From assembly GCF_026212465.1 (NCBI RefSeq), contig NC_080048.1:34558422-34622421 (forward strand): a stretch of DNA of 64,000 nt. The letters run 5' to 3'. Shown in pieces: positions 1 to 13,059 of the stretch. This DNA comes from Amaranthus tricolor (lineage: Eukaryota; Streptophyta; Magnoliopsida; Caryophyllales; Amaranthaceae). Positions within the stretch are counted from its first letter, which is position 1; each line of letters starts with the position of its first letter. The notes below the pieces were generated by a model. That model had not been told where the DNA came from and made no database searches. It worked only from the letters and a program-made list of their open reading frames with translations. The position numbers and the translations under genes were made by a program.

Positions 1-589
1 GTTGCCATCATACATTTGCTAACAAATAGGCACTATAAATTAGTAATTAATTACCATTTACAAAAAAATATCCCAATAAAATAATACTCAGAAAAAACAA
101 GTAAATCAAATTTAAAAACACAAAGAAACAAATGAAAACATTTAATTTTAATTTTAACTTAATTACTGATCTTAATAGAAAAGAATAAATAATTGACATA
201 CATCTTTTTGTTATAGAAGTAGAAATGTTACTTAAAACTGCATACATATCATTTTGATACATTTACATTGTGTTAACAAAACTTAATTGTTTCACCAATA
301 AAATTGTTGACTAATTTCAGGGTCTAACAACTGAGAGGCAATGCGGTGGTTGCCGTCTAAAGTAAATTTTTTCCACAAAATCAAAAATATTCAATATCAA
401 TAGATTTGTTGAGAAATAAATCATCAAAATATTCAAATATCAAATTATGAATAATAACCTTGGACTTTAAAATGGTGAATTTTTTTGAGATGATTTTTTC
501 TCATATTAATCAAGTCTATAACATTAGAAATATATAAAAAATGAATAATCACATTGATAAATGATAAATCAAGAATGATTCCAACTTTA
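1..589. other. AT-rich intergenic stretch
   Basis: No gene is recognised. The short open frames here are low-complexity and hydrophobic, and show no protein-like pattern. Confidence 0.5.
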
Positions 590-835
590 AGGGGTATTTG
601 CCTAGAGTATAATCAGATAATGGAATCCTATTATAGTACGCAGTTTGCCAAAAAAGAAAAATTAAAATTAATATAAAATTAGAGTGAAACATAAAAAATT
701 CTAAATAATAAAAAAAATAATTTTAACATTTTTTTTTTCATTTTTTTGGCATTTTATTTTAATTATCTTTTTTATAAAATAAAACTTGCTATAGAAGGTC
801 ATCCGATTATCGGGTTTAGTCTAGGCAAACGCCCT
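590..835. mobile_element. MITE with AGGG(T/C)GTTTG-type ends
   Basis: The left end reads AGGGGTATTTGCCTAGA. The right end is close to its reverse complement (TCTAGGCAAACGCCCT). The inner arms also pair (ATCAGATAATGGAATCC against ATCCGATTATCGGG). Length is about 246 bp with no coding capacity. The ends resemble the elements at 14755-15048 and 58657-58831. The target duplication is unclear. Confidence 0.6.
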
Positions 836-894
836 CTAAATTTGGATTATTCATGGTTTAATAGATGGAATTATCATAGAAAAATCAAGAAAAG

Positions 895-1140
895 GTTGGA
901 TTATTCTAAGTAATGACAATTCATCACATAATCTCACCATGGCCCATCCAATATATACAAGTCCACAACTCACTATTTTATCGATGTGAGATCTTGTCTC
1001 ACATGTGAAGTATTTCCAACACTCCCCTCATATGTGAGCCACATCATAACAGGAATCACCTTCGGCTCTGATACCATATTATTTTAGGTCGTGACAATTC
1101 ATCATATTAGAGACCTCCCACTCAAAATAGTTTATATTTC
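895..1140 (-). mobile_element. TRIM-like mini LTR-retrotransposon remnant
   Basis: On the minus strand, 1076-1064 reads TGGTATCAGAGCC, the classic primer-binding site complementary to initiator-Met tRNA. A purine tract (GAGGGGAG) follows near 1028-1022, then an LTR-like start (TGTTGGAAATAC) at 1021. The sequence on the other side of the primer site (GATGAATTGTCACGACC) resembles the far end of that LTR (GATGAATTGTCATTACT). LTR, primer site, a roughly 40-bp interior, purine tract and LTR is the layout of a miniature element. One LTR is incomplete. Confidence 0.5.
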
Positions 1141-1309
1141 ATTGATTATTCAATAATAAATACATTTATGAAATACCACATATAAAGCTTGAACTCACAC
1201 ATTTGAGCTCAATAATCACTCCTTTAATGATGATTTCATACTAATACAAGGAAGACATACTCTAGGCTCTTAAACCGTTTTCTCTTTATGTATTATCTGT
1301 CACTAGTGG

Positions 1310-1530
1310 AAAAAAACGTATCTGCTGCTAATTATTTGCTGTGGTTTTTAATATACGCAGCAATAGATAGAAAAAACAATTAGAAAAAAAAATAAATTCA
1401 ACAAATGTTGCGGTTTTTCAGCAGCCCGCAGCAAATAACATCAAATGCTGCGGTTATTTCTTCACCCGCAGCAGATAACAAAAAATAAATTCATCAATTG
1501 TTGCGGTTTGTTCTTTCCCCGCAGCATTAA
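1310..1530. repeat. 5' subterminal motif cluster of the CACTA element
   Basis: Variants of TGCTGCGGTT and its complement AACCGCAGCA recur here (near 1323, 1405, 1447, 1500 and 1523), often as facing pairs separated by a few bases. Confidence 0.75.
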
Positions 1531-2372
1531 CCTCTTCAAAAACCCGCCATTTAACGTTAAAACATGCAATTCATCTATTTCATTGTTCAAAAACACGACT
1601 GTTGCATTCTCCTTCAAAAACCTCTCGATTGTTTCTTGTCTTCAATCCCTCTTCTTCATCATCTTTGTTCTTGTTCTTCTTGCTCTTCTTGCTCTTCTTC
1701 ATCATCTACTGTTTTAAACTGCCGACTGTACGTACAGTGTTGTTGCTCTTCTTAAACCCACGAAATTTGGGCTTAGTTCTTGCTCTTCTTCAAGGTATAA
1801 TTTTCTAAAGCTTAGTTCTCAAACCCATTATTGTTCAAGCTTCATTAATTGTGTACGTTTTAGGGCTTAGTTTTTTTATACTAATTTTTTTTTCATTGTA
1901 TAGGTTATACACAACCCAAAACCCACGAAAATTCAAGGTATAATTTTCATTTTGATTACGTAAATTAGGTTTAAATTTATCATAATTTATCAATGTGTAT
2001 AGTTGTTGTTTTTAAGTTTTAAATTTATCATACATTTCATCTTTTGTTATATTTTTAAGTAATTTCTTATGTGTATGTAGTTGTGGTTTTTAAGTTTTAA
2101 ATTTATCAAAATTTTTTATAGTTTGTGAATTAGGTTTAATTAGGGTTGTTTATGGTAAAATTTATTATTATTTGGGTTAAAACAATCTTCTTATTAGAAT
2201 ATACATATTTTTTGAACAATTTATAGATTATGATGGTTTATTATTAATCTTGTAAATTAGGGTTAAATGAATGATTATTACTTAATTTTGTGGTTAATTA
2301 GAGTTCGTTAAGTATATATGTTAAAAGTTGTGTATTAATTTTGTTTTGAATTAATTAATCACACTAATTAGG

Positions 2373-4217
2373 ATGACAAAAGATCGTTCTTGGATGTATG
2401 GAAGCATTGAATCGTCAGAATTTATTGATGACGTATTAGAATTTTGTAGTATTGCGGTTGAACATCAAGTTAGGACGGGGGGAGTTGGTTTTTATTGCCC
2501 ATGTGTCACTTGTGGCAATATATCAAAGGTAGATAGTGTTGATATCCTTTGGGAGCACATACTTAGACGTGGGTTTAGGCCTCAATATCATGTTTGGGTT
2601 TGGCATGGTGAGAAGGGAGTTTACAAAGAGAAAAGTGTTGTTGAGGACGTCAATAATGTGGCTGATGTCAATGAGGATGTAGTAGATCATGTTGATGGGT
2701 TTGAGACAGATGAAGAGAATGTCGATGAGGATGTGGATCGTGTTCATGAGATGATGGAGGGAGTCGAGGATGAGTTAGGAAAATGTCCTCGTGTTTTTGA
2801 CTTGTTGACAGAGGCTTCTCAAAAGCCTTTGTACCCTGGATGTACAAAGTTCACCAAACTAACAGCAGTGTTGACAATTTTCAACATTAAGTTAAAGTTC
2901 AATTGGAGTGACGCTAGTTTCACAATGTTATTAGAAGCGTTAGGTGAGATGCTTCCTGAGGGAAATGAACTTCCAAAGTTGACATATTATGCCAAAAAGC
3001 TCATGTGTCCTTTCGGCTTAGAGTACCAGAAGATTTATGCGTGTCCGAATGATTGTGTGTTGTATCAGAATGAAAACGAGAACGTAGAAGAGTGTCCTAG
3101 GTGTGGGTTATCGCGCTACAAGCGCAAAGGGGCTCGGGATGCTAAAGGGCCCCCGACTAAGGTATTGTGGTATCTTCCAATAATACCTAGATTCAAGCGC
3201 TTGTTCTCTATAAAGAAAGATGCGTTAAATTTGAGGTGGCATGCAAATAGGGTGAAGAAAGGTCACTTGCTCACACATCCATCTGATTCTCCGGAGTGGA
3301 AGAGTATTGATAGGTTGCATAAGACTTTTGGGGAAGAGGTTCGTAATTTAAGGCTCGGACTGTGTACGGATGGAATGAACCCATTCGGCAATCTTAGTTC
3401 TCAACATAGTACTTGGCCGGTAGTGTTAGTGATCTATAATTTGCCACCTTGGTTGTGTATGAAGCATAAGTACATTATGCTTTCGCTTCTAATCTCGGGT
3501 CCTAAACAACCTGGCAATGACATAGATGTATATCTTTCACCTCTCGTTGAGGATTTGAGAAAGATGTGGGATGAAGGCGTTTCCGTGTTTGATGCATATG
3601 CTAATGAGGAGTTCACCTTGCATGCAATGCTTTTAAGCACCGTTAATGATTTTCTGGCATATGGCAACTTATCGAGGTATAAGAACAAAGGGAAGAAAGC
3701 ATGCCCAATATGTATCGATGACATGGAATCCACGTGGATTCCTAAGTGCAAACACGTATTCATGCACCATCAAAAGTTCCTCCCACGAGATCACCAATAT
3801 CGTAAGAAGAAGAAGATGTTCAACGGGGAGGTTGAGGACCGTGTAGCTCGTCGGCCGCTGATCGGTTATGAGGTTTATGAACAGGTTAAGAGAGTTGACA
3901 CTGTATTTGGTAAAACAGGGCAAGTGCAAGGAGGTGAAGACCGATTATGAAAAAAAGAATCAATCTTTTGGAAGCTTCCATATTGGAGAGATCTACAGGT
4001 TAGGCATTGTCTTGACGTTATGCATATAGAGAAAAATGTATGCGGTGCCATACTCGGGACTCTCATGAACATTTCGGGTAAGACAAAGGATGTTATGGCC
4101 GTGCAAGATTGGTTTGAATATAAGGGTATTCGTTCGGAGTTTGGTCCTAGTGACATTGGGCAATTTTTGAGAAGAGAGATGTTGAACGTAGCTCTTATCC
4201 GTGTCTACATGAGGTGA
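2373..4217 (+). pseudogene. TNP2-type CACTA transposase with one stop, running into a Ulp1-like tail
   Basis: The ATG follows an acceptor-like CTAATTAG. Residues about 4-80 match the plant transposase-associated domain (Cys/His-rich, VWVWHGE). From about residue 195 the sequence matches the tnp2 domain (ACPNDCVLY, CPRCGLSRYK, KACPICID). A TGA at 3948-3950 interrupts the frame, where the family usually has Trp before a KKxSIF motif. The same frame then continues with LPYW, LDVMHIEKNVC and GKTKD up to 4213. After about GIRSE (near 4140) the sequence no longer looks like TNP2 but like the start of a Ulp1 C48 region (FLRREMLNVALIRVYMR). The TNP2 C-terminal part therefore seems to be missing. An exon probably ends at 4213. 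Confidence 0.8.
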
Positions 4218-4579
4218 TGTTCATTATCTTACAAGTTAGGCATTGTTGTTTAATTGTTTTAATAACCGAATTACTGACAAAATTCTCTTGCATTTAAACA
4301 CATGTTCATTCTGGCTCCATATGTGGAAGAGTAAGTTTTATTTTTGAAATTGAACTTATCTTTTGATTTTTAAGATCACATAATCTCTAATTTTTTGATT
4401 TTAACTTTGCGTTTGTAGTTTGCATTGGATACTTTTGGTCATTTGTCCTTCAACGAACACTGTGCATGTCTTCGACTCATTACAAAAACCTCAAAGCCTC
4501 GCCTCGCAACACAAAATTCAAAGCGTTGTTGAATGCGTACGTAATATTAATTATTTTACAAATTTGATTTAATTAAGTG

Positions 4580-5528
<949 letters not shown>

Positions 5529-5641
5529 ATTGCTTTTCCCATGGTTTTCAGCACAATGAAGAAAGTACGTGGACAAATGAGATCTATATCCAGAGCCACA
5601 TTTCCGAAATGGACAGCAGTATAGGTACACAATGTAACACT

Positions 5642-6687
5642 ATTCGATTTTATGGGTTTTTAAGCGTTTTTTGGACTTTCGCGCGTAAAGTAGCTCAAAA
5701 CTTGGTTTGTTTGCACGCAACTTGGCACACAACACTATTTGGTATATATTATTATGTTGAAGTAGTTAGAATTGAAAATCATAGTCATATGCTAGAAATT
5801 ACATGTTAAGTTGCGATTTTAAGGGTTTTTAAGCGTTTTTGGCACTTTTGCGCATAAAGTAGCTCAAACTTGGTTTGTTTTCCACGAAACTTGGTACACA
5901 ACACTATCTGGTATATGTTATTGTGTTGAAGTGGTTAGAATTGAAAATCATAGTCATATGCTAGAAATTACGTGTTAAGTTGCGATTTTAAGGGTTTTTA
6001 AGCGTTTTTTGGACTTTCGCGCATAAAGTAGCTCAAACTTGGTTTGTTTTCCACGCAACTTGGCATACAACACTATTTGGTATATATTATTGTATTGAAG
6101 TGGTTAGAATTGTAAACCATAGTCATATGCTTGAAATTACGTGTTAAGTTGCGATTTTGAGGGTTTTTAAGCGTTTTTGGCACTTTTATTTGCGCTTAAA
6201 GTAGCTCAAAGTTGGTTTGTTTTGCACGAAACTTGGCACACAACACTATTTGGTATACATTATTGTGTTTAAGTGGTTAGAATTGAAAATCATAGTCATA
6301 TTATAGAAATTACGTGTTAAGTTTATAGGTTTTTAAGTGTTTTTGGCACTTTCGCGTATAAAGTAGCTCAAATTTGGTTTGTTTTCCACGAAACTTGGCA
6401 CACAACACTATTTGGTATATATTATTGTGTTGAAGTGGTTAGAATTGAAAATCATAGTCATATGCAAGAAATTACGTGTTAAGTTGCGATTATAAGTGTT
6501 TTTAAGCGTTTTTGGTACTTTTGCGCATAAAGTAGCTCAAACTTGGTTTGTTTTGCACGAAACTTGGCACACAACACTATTTCGTATATATTATTGTGTT
6601 AAAGTGGTTAGTATTGAAAATCATAGTCATATGCTAGAAATTACGTGTTAAGTTGAGATTTTATGTGTTTTTAAGCTTTTTTGGCAC
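5642..6687. repeat. 169-bp tandem repeat, about 6.2 copies
   Basis: Units start near 5642, 5811, 5980, 6149, 6319, 6484 and 6653 (last partial). Spacing is 169 bp except one unit of about 165-170. Each carries GGGTTTTTAAGCGTTTTTGG, GTAGCTCAAACTTGG and a TAGTCATATGCTAGAAAT block. Copies differ by a few substitutions and one small deletion. The array fills the intron before the protease Cys exon. Confidence 0.93.
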
Positions 6688-7244
6688 TAACATCTATTTT
6701 TTCTTAGTGCTTTCAACAATCTTCTAATTCTGTTGATTGCGGCTACTACACTCTGAAATACATGGACGATATTATAAAATCCGTAAAGGAGGTTGGAGTC
6801 GAAAATATAGATGCCGTAAGTATTTGTTACGTTCTTAAATTATAATATATATATATTTACTATATTATTGGTAAAATCTAATGTTTATTAATCTTTTAAT
6901 TTTATATTATATTATAGGTTTTATTCTACATTCCAAGGGAAACACGCCCTTTGAGAAATTGAGAAATGCACGAATTAAAAGACAAAATTACCGCGTATCT
7001 TGCTAATTTTTGTTCTTGGTAAATTGTAATTAGTTTAGAATTTTAGGACTTTAATGTATATATATATGTACATGCATATTATTATATAATATATACGATC
7101 GAGAGTTTATTATTACAAAAAGATTATTGGTGATTATTTGTGATTATCATTGGATTATTGGATTAATCATTGTTTATTACATTGTACATTATTATTAGAT
7201 AATTATTAGTATTAAACGAAAAAAGAAAAAAAAATTACAATATA

Positions 7245-7490
7245 TGCTGCAGGCTACCAAAAAACTGCAGCATATAGTGTAAGACTATATGCAGCGGTTT
7301 TCTGGAGGCCCGCAGCATATAGTCTTGACTATTTGCTGCGGTTTTTTTGTGGCCCACAGCAAATGGTGCACTTTTTTGCTGCGGTTTAAAACCGCAACAT
7401 TTAAAATAGGCCATTTGTTTCTATCACTATTGCTTGGGGCTAAAACCGCAGCATATTATGGCCAAAAAACCGCAGCAAATGAGGTTTTTT
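7245..7490. repeat. 3' subterminal motif cluster of the CACTA element
   Basis: GCTGCGGTTTT and complementary AAAACCGCAGC motifs recur in facing pairs with flanking ATATGC or CATATA, mirroring the 5' cluster. Confidence 0.8.
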
Positions 7491-7499
7491 CCACTAGTG

Positions 7500-7654
7500 T
7501 GTAACAGGGTCAAATTTCTTAATCTTAATCCTCCGATTAATTATTCCGAAATTTTTTAATTCGAATTCCTAATGTGTTGATTATCTAAGTCAAATCACCT
7601 TCAATTCCTAAACCTTTTTCCGATTTTGTAATTTCTTCCAAATATTAAACTTAA

Positions 7655-7746
<92 letters not shown>

Positions 7747-8312
7747 CGATTTATGGCTAAAATGATTGTGTTAATTATTTAAAATATTAATCATGAATTT
7801 TATTAGTTAAATAAGCTTATCTCTTTAAAATGATTCCACATCATATTGGTATTTTGATAAAATTTTTATTTTGGACTCTAGTAATTATAAAGAATTATTA
7901 ATCGGTTTATCGATAAAATAGTCAAACTAATTTGTTGAAATGCTTAGCGTTGTTTTTCTTGAAAACTCATTTCATTTAGATTTTGGACCCTTAATAACTT
8001 GTCGGATTATTTTTCATGGTTATGATAGATCCGTTTTACTATTTTATTTGGTTATTTGAAAAAATACGTTATTGAGTACTTAAAAATATTACCCATGACT
8101 TTTATGATTATTTATGACATAATAATGACTTAGTTTAGGCTTCGAAATCTTATTATAGCTACGAAAATTTGTTATTTAATTAATATTAATTTATTAGATA
8201 CTAGTAATTTGTTTCTATTAAAAGGGCAGAATTGTCAAAATTTTGACTAGTGGAAGTTTGACTTATAAGAATGTAAACTATTTCGGTTTAAAGTCTTGTT
8301 TGATATTGCATG
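7500..8312. other. Gene-free stretch between CACTA and solo LTR
   Basis: No protein-like frame. It contains a pure (TA)n tract and otherwise AT-rich sequence. The solo LTR is inserted at its right edge, so this stretch and 10918 onward were once continuous. It may belong to an older retroelement (see findings). Confidence 0.5.
7659..7746. repeat. (TA)n microsatellite
   Basis: About 85 bp of uninterrupted TA dinucleotide. Confidence 0.95.
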
Positions 8313-10917
8313 TGTAACACCCCGTAATTTATCGGGTTTAAAAATAAATAAAATATAATAAAATAAAGTATAACAAAATAAAATAAATAAGTAATATTAA
8401 ATTATATTATTTTACATAGTTAATTATAAGAAATAAAGTAAGTTTAATTTTAACGGTAACGAGTTTTATCGCGTACGATGTTATCGCGTGAAGTTTCTTT
8501 GTTGTTTTAACAATAATATAACATTACTTAATTAATTAATGCAAAAAAAAAATTAAATCTAAAGGGAAATGAAGAGTGGCCGGTTGTGTTCTATGGCACG
8601 GGAGGAGTCTTGTAACTCCTCTCATAATTGTGTTTATGGCACAATTATAATTCTTGTTTAAATGGCCTATTAATTCTTTAGTCTCCTTGAATTTTTCATA
8701 GTCATTTCAATTGTTTCAAGAGCTCACAAAATTCAGAAAAATTTCTTCTTTTCTTCCTCTTTTTCGGTACTTCAAAAGGAAAAAAAAAAATTTCTTGTTG
8801 ATCCATCCAATCTTGTGATCTAAGGGTAAGTTTAATTGAATTGTTAATTGTAGATTTTATATACAAAGATTTCTAAAAAGTTATATTTTATGTATGATGA
8901 TATCCTATGACTTATAAGAGGATTGAATATTTTTCTTTTATATATGAAAAATTTCTCTAATAACCCTTTAATAAACTCTAATTTGTTAAAAGGATTAAGA
9001 AAAGAACTTCTTGATCAATATTCTTTAACAAAATTTATATTTTTTATAGGAATTAAGTGTTTAAAGTTATATTGAAATTTAAATAAATTTCTTCTGGTCT
9101 ATTTCTCTAACAAAATTTCAATTTGTTAGATGAAATTTAAATGGTATGAAGTCATCCAAGGGTTTAATAATCCTTTAGCAAAACTTGATTGGTTTGAAGG
9201 ACTGTGTTATATTTATGTATATGTGTCTTGATTTAAAAGGGAGATTTGGTTTTGTAATTCTCTACAAAATTTAATTTGTTGAGAGATTAAGTATTTAATC
9301 TAGTTATCATAATTTATGAAATTTCAAGTCTCTTGAAGGATTTTGTGAATGTGACCTTGTTAGAGTTATCTTGGTCATGAGTTAAAAAAAAGGGGGTTGA
9401 TAACGTGTATATAAAATAATAATAATAATGAATTTAAAAAAATATATGTATATGTATTCGGGCAGCAGCTGTCCTGCCTCGTTAAAGGTGCCGACCCGGA
9501 AACGTTAGTCGTTTTCCGTTGTTTTATGCACCGTTGCGTTAAAAAAACTCGTTACACGCTAAAAATAATTAAAAATAGTAAATGGATGTTAGAAATTATG
9601 AAATTTGATACCCAAGGTAATTGACGCGTTCCGAACGCAATGGAGAAGTTGGATTTTTCATTTGAATTTTCTAATCTGTCCGAAATGACCCTTAAAGTTT
9701 CTGGTCAGAATTTGAAATTTGGAACCATTGGGATTTGAATGTAAACAATTAAAAATTATCAAGTCTTAGTGATATTTTAGAGTATGGAGTGGATTAAATG
9801 TGTAAACACGTCCTAATACGTGATCGTTTTGTGTGTGTGTTATTTAGGACCTCAATTCATAAGAGGGCGAAATTTCTGTCGTGCTTGAACATTGTTGTTT
9901 GCAGCGCTTAAAGGTACACGCTTAGACCATACTGTTTATATGGTTGTGCAAGTAGTGTTGTTTCATTTCTAATCGAGGCATTGTAAATTACATAAGGATT
10001 AGACACCTCAAATAATTTAAAAGAAATTAATTGAAAATTGAGATTTATGTGTTTGTCACCCAAAGGGGTTGATGTTTGGTTATGTTACCCAAAGGGGTTA
10101 AAGTTTGGTTTGGATTATTATGATTATTGTTCCCATGGCAGTTTTGGATCATTACGGTCACCATGGGGGTATGCATACTTTAGCCTTTGGTGACCCGAAC
10201 AGGACGGGCAACGTCTTAAGTCGGTGGTTGCCTTGGGATTAGCTCTCCCAAGGGTATTCCTCCAAAAATATTTGAACTTATACTTGAACGACCCGAACAG
10301 GACGGGCAACGTTACAAGTTGGAATTATCTAATAATGAATGATTTGTACTTGAACGACCCGAACAGGACGGGCAACGTTACAAGTTGGGATTAACTAATA
10401 ATGAATGTATTAGAGCCTATGCATGCTAGGATAAACATATTTCTTGTATTTAACCTGATTGATATTTGTATGAAGTCTCTGACGTGTATCGGTTTGTTTC
10501 TTTGGAACCTACTGTGTGTTGTCATACGACGACTAGTAGGTTAAATGCAGGTGGGGTCTGGAGTGAGGTCTCGACTTAGAACCCGTAATCATCAAGCCTA
10601 TGCTATTATCTTTTTGTATTGGATTATGGATAGAAAGAAACTCTTTACTTATGTAACAGGACATCGTGTAGTTTTTTCTTTTCGCTTCTGCTTATTTTCG
10701 ATTAACTTGTCTAGAGGCCCTTAGGCTCTCAAGTTGTACGTAAGAGTTTCCGCTGACTTATTTTCTTTCACGCTAGTACTGTTTTCTGTTTTAGCTATAT
10801 TTCTTTATCGACGGAACGTTGACGATCCTAGAGAAAAGTCTTCTCCGGAGTCCAAAGAGTGAACCGGAGTTTGTATTTACATATGGATTTCCGGGTCACT
10901 TAAATCGGACCGTTACA
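8313..10917. mobile_element. Solo LTR of a Ty3-type retrotransposon, 2605 bp
   Basis: It starts TGTAACACCCCG and ends GGACCGTTACA, with TG/CA termini, and is flanked by a perfect 5-bp duplication GCATG (8308-8312 and 10918-10922). No primer-binding site, coding region or second LTR is present. This is the product of LTR-LTR recombination that removed the interior. The length and the TGTAACACCCC start recall long-LTR chromoviruses such as Tekay, but that assignment is inference. Confidence 0.88.
10280..10410. repeat. Two 64-bp tandem copies inside the solo LTR
   Basis: CTTGAACGACCCGAACAGG begins at about 10281 and again at about 10345. Each copy continues through GACGGGCAACGTTACAAG and a TAATAATGAATG tail. 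A shorter copy of the core lies near 10192. Confidence 0.85.
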
Positions 10918-13059
10918 GCATGATATTGATTGTATGACTCTGATAGTAAGGTAACGTCGAACCATGGACTGGCATGTAAAATCCTGGCGTCTGTGTTAGC
11001 CGACACGTAAAATGCAGTGTCAGATACGAAGGTTTAAGAAAAACTCTTTCTGGGGAGTCTCGAGCATAACAGTATTGAGAGGAGTGACGACTCCCACGAC
11101 AGTTAGGGTTTAGGACTACAGTCCTCACCTAACCAAACCCTTACATATATCAGTTTCATTATTATTGTGATCTTGTGATGTACTATGATGGTAAAGTTAT
11201 GAGGCTTAATCGAACTTGATTGAATAAGCATTAAGGTTACCAAGTATTTAGTAACAGTAAAGAACTTCTGCAAGTATTGAGAATATAACTTAATGGCTTA
11301 ATAAAGGTCAATAATGAGTAATAACCTTCTATATTGTGCTTGATGATTATTTTGTAAGCATGATTTAACTATCGCATCATAAGCTTGTTGAGAAAATTGT
11401 ACTCGGCTTTGTCGCTAACCAATTCAATCGGCTGTCATCTGTATTATGGATGACAGTATTTTGCAGGAAAATTTAGCTCAAGTTTCGATTCAGGCCGCAA
11501 CTTTAATTATTCTATCGAGGACTTAGCTGCATTGATTTTACTTGATGACTTTGATGACTATATTGTACTTATGTTTTTTTTATCGTATTTAAGCAAACCT
11601 TATGTTATAATTATTCTATCAGTTTCAGTTGTAAGATTTTTAACTTATGTTTTAAACGGTTTTAGTTTAAATGGTTTTTAGTAGTTCGGCGTTTTACACT
11701 TCCGTATTATTTATCTTAAGTATAATTATTAATGTTAATTATGTATCGAGAGTGCCGCTCCTACTACATTAGCGGCCACACATAAATTCTAATACTAATT
11801 TAGGGCCTTTGACTGCATGTGCTCATTCGAGCGCACTGCATCAGATTCTTCTGATGTTTACTGTTGCATCCTACCTGTTCAAGGCCCTCAACGCCTTGTT
11901 CAAGGTAGGCTCCTCATCTGTTCCTTTGAGAACCAACTTCATAACACTCTTTCCATCTTGATTCCCCTCATCCTCATTAACGATGTATGCTATAGAATAA
12001 ACAATAATGTGATCAAATTTACCTCAAATATTGAGTGATTTGACACTTACACTAACACTCGTAAAAGTAATGATTAGTTTAGAGTATGTGTGAATACTGA
12101 GACATGTCTTATGAGAGTTGTTTCAATGCCTCTTATTATGCTTATTAATAATAGCAAAATAAAGCATAACCAACTTAAATTTCACACGAAGCATGATGGA
12201 CAGATGGAGTAACTTACACCCACTATGTATTAAATACATATAACTAATAAAACCAACATCCAACTGTTAAGAACAACCCATGACTATCAAGTGTGTGTGC
12301 TCCCTAACCTAGAGCTAGCATGTGCTCCCATGGATCATGTGCTCGCTATGGTGGAGCGTGTGCTCCACCAAGTTATTGATCCCTGAAAGTATTTTGTCAT
12401 GTACCCGACTATGTAAAGTAGTGCTCCACCTATCGAGTGCTGGATATACCCTTAATTTTCCGTAGTTTTGCACATCTACTATAGTCTTGGGCTATGAACA
12501 CTAGTTACATTTCATTATGTGAACTCATTCCTTAGGAAATCAATCCTTGATTGATCTAATAAAGTCCTAATGCTTTGGAGTTTAACAATTAAACAATATA
12601 GTTAATCAACCTAAACACAATTGTTTATTCTTTATAGCATTCCCATGTAAATTAACATAATGGATCCTTAGAACAATTTTTTCAACCCAATAATAACAAT
12701 TTAATCCAAACAAATTTTCTTGATTCTTAGAAGTTGTACAAATTAGTCAATACTTATATCAAGCTCACCATGTTGACCGCTATATAATTCCTTTAATAAT
12801 AATCAAAATTGAGAATATTTGGCCCCTCATATCACCATCTCATTTACTTCTCACTTATTGACACATTGATAGTTAATTTGAGGCTCATCTAAGTTACTAC
12901 TTTCTCCCTAACTCCCAACCCTACATCTTAATATGATTCACATAAACATTAAAGGAGTAATCAGTTTCATACTAGAATAAGATAAAAAATAAAAAAATAA
13001 AAATTCAAAATATGCGTATGAAAATTAGAAAAAAAATGAAACTTTCATTAAAAAATATA
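10918..13059. other. Gene-free stretch downstream of the solo LTR
   Basis: No protein-like frame. About 10918-11698 has the look of retrotransposon LTR sequence and ends GGCGTTTTACA. At 12290-12440 the motif GTGCTCC recurs about five times, including a small hairpin around 12352-12378 (GGTGGAGC against GCTCCACC). The rest is AT-rich. Confidence 0.45.

Noticed and set aside
5642..6687. CRISPR-like regular repeat array
   Set aside because: Repeats are 169 bp, directly adjacent and without unique spacers; this is a tandem repeat in a plant transposon.
12290..12440. GTGCTCC cluster as a regulatory site array
   Set aside because: Only about five irregular copies with no nearby gene start; left as a description only.
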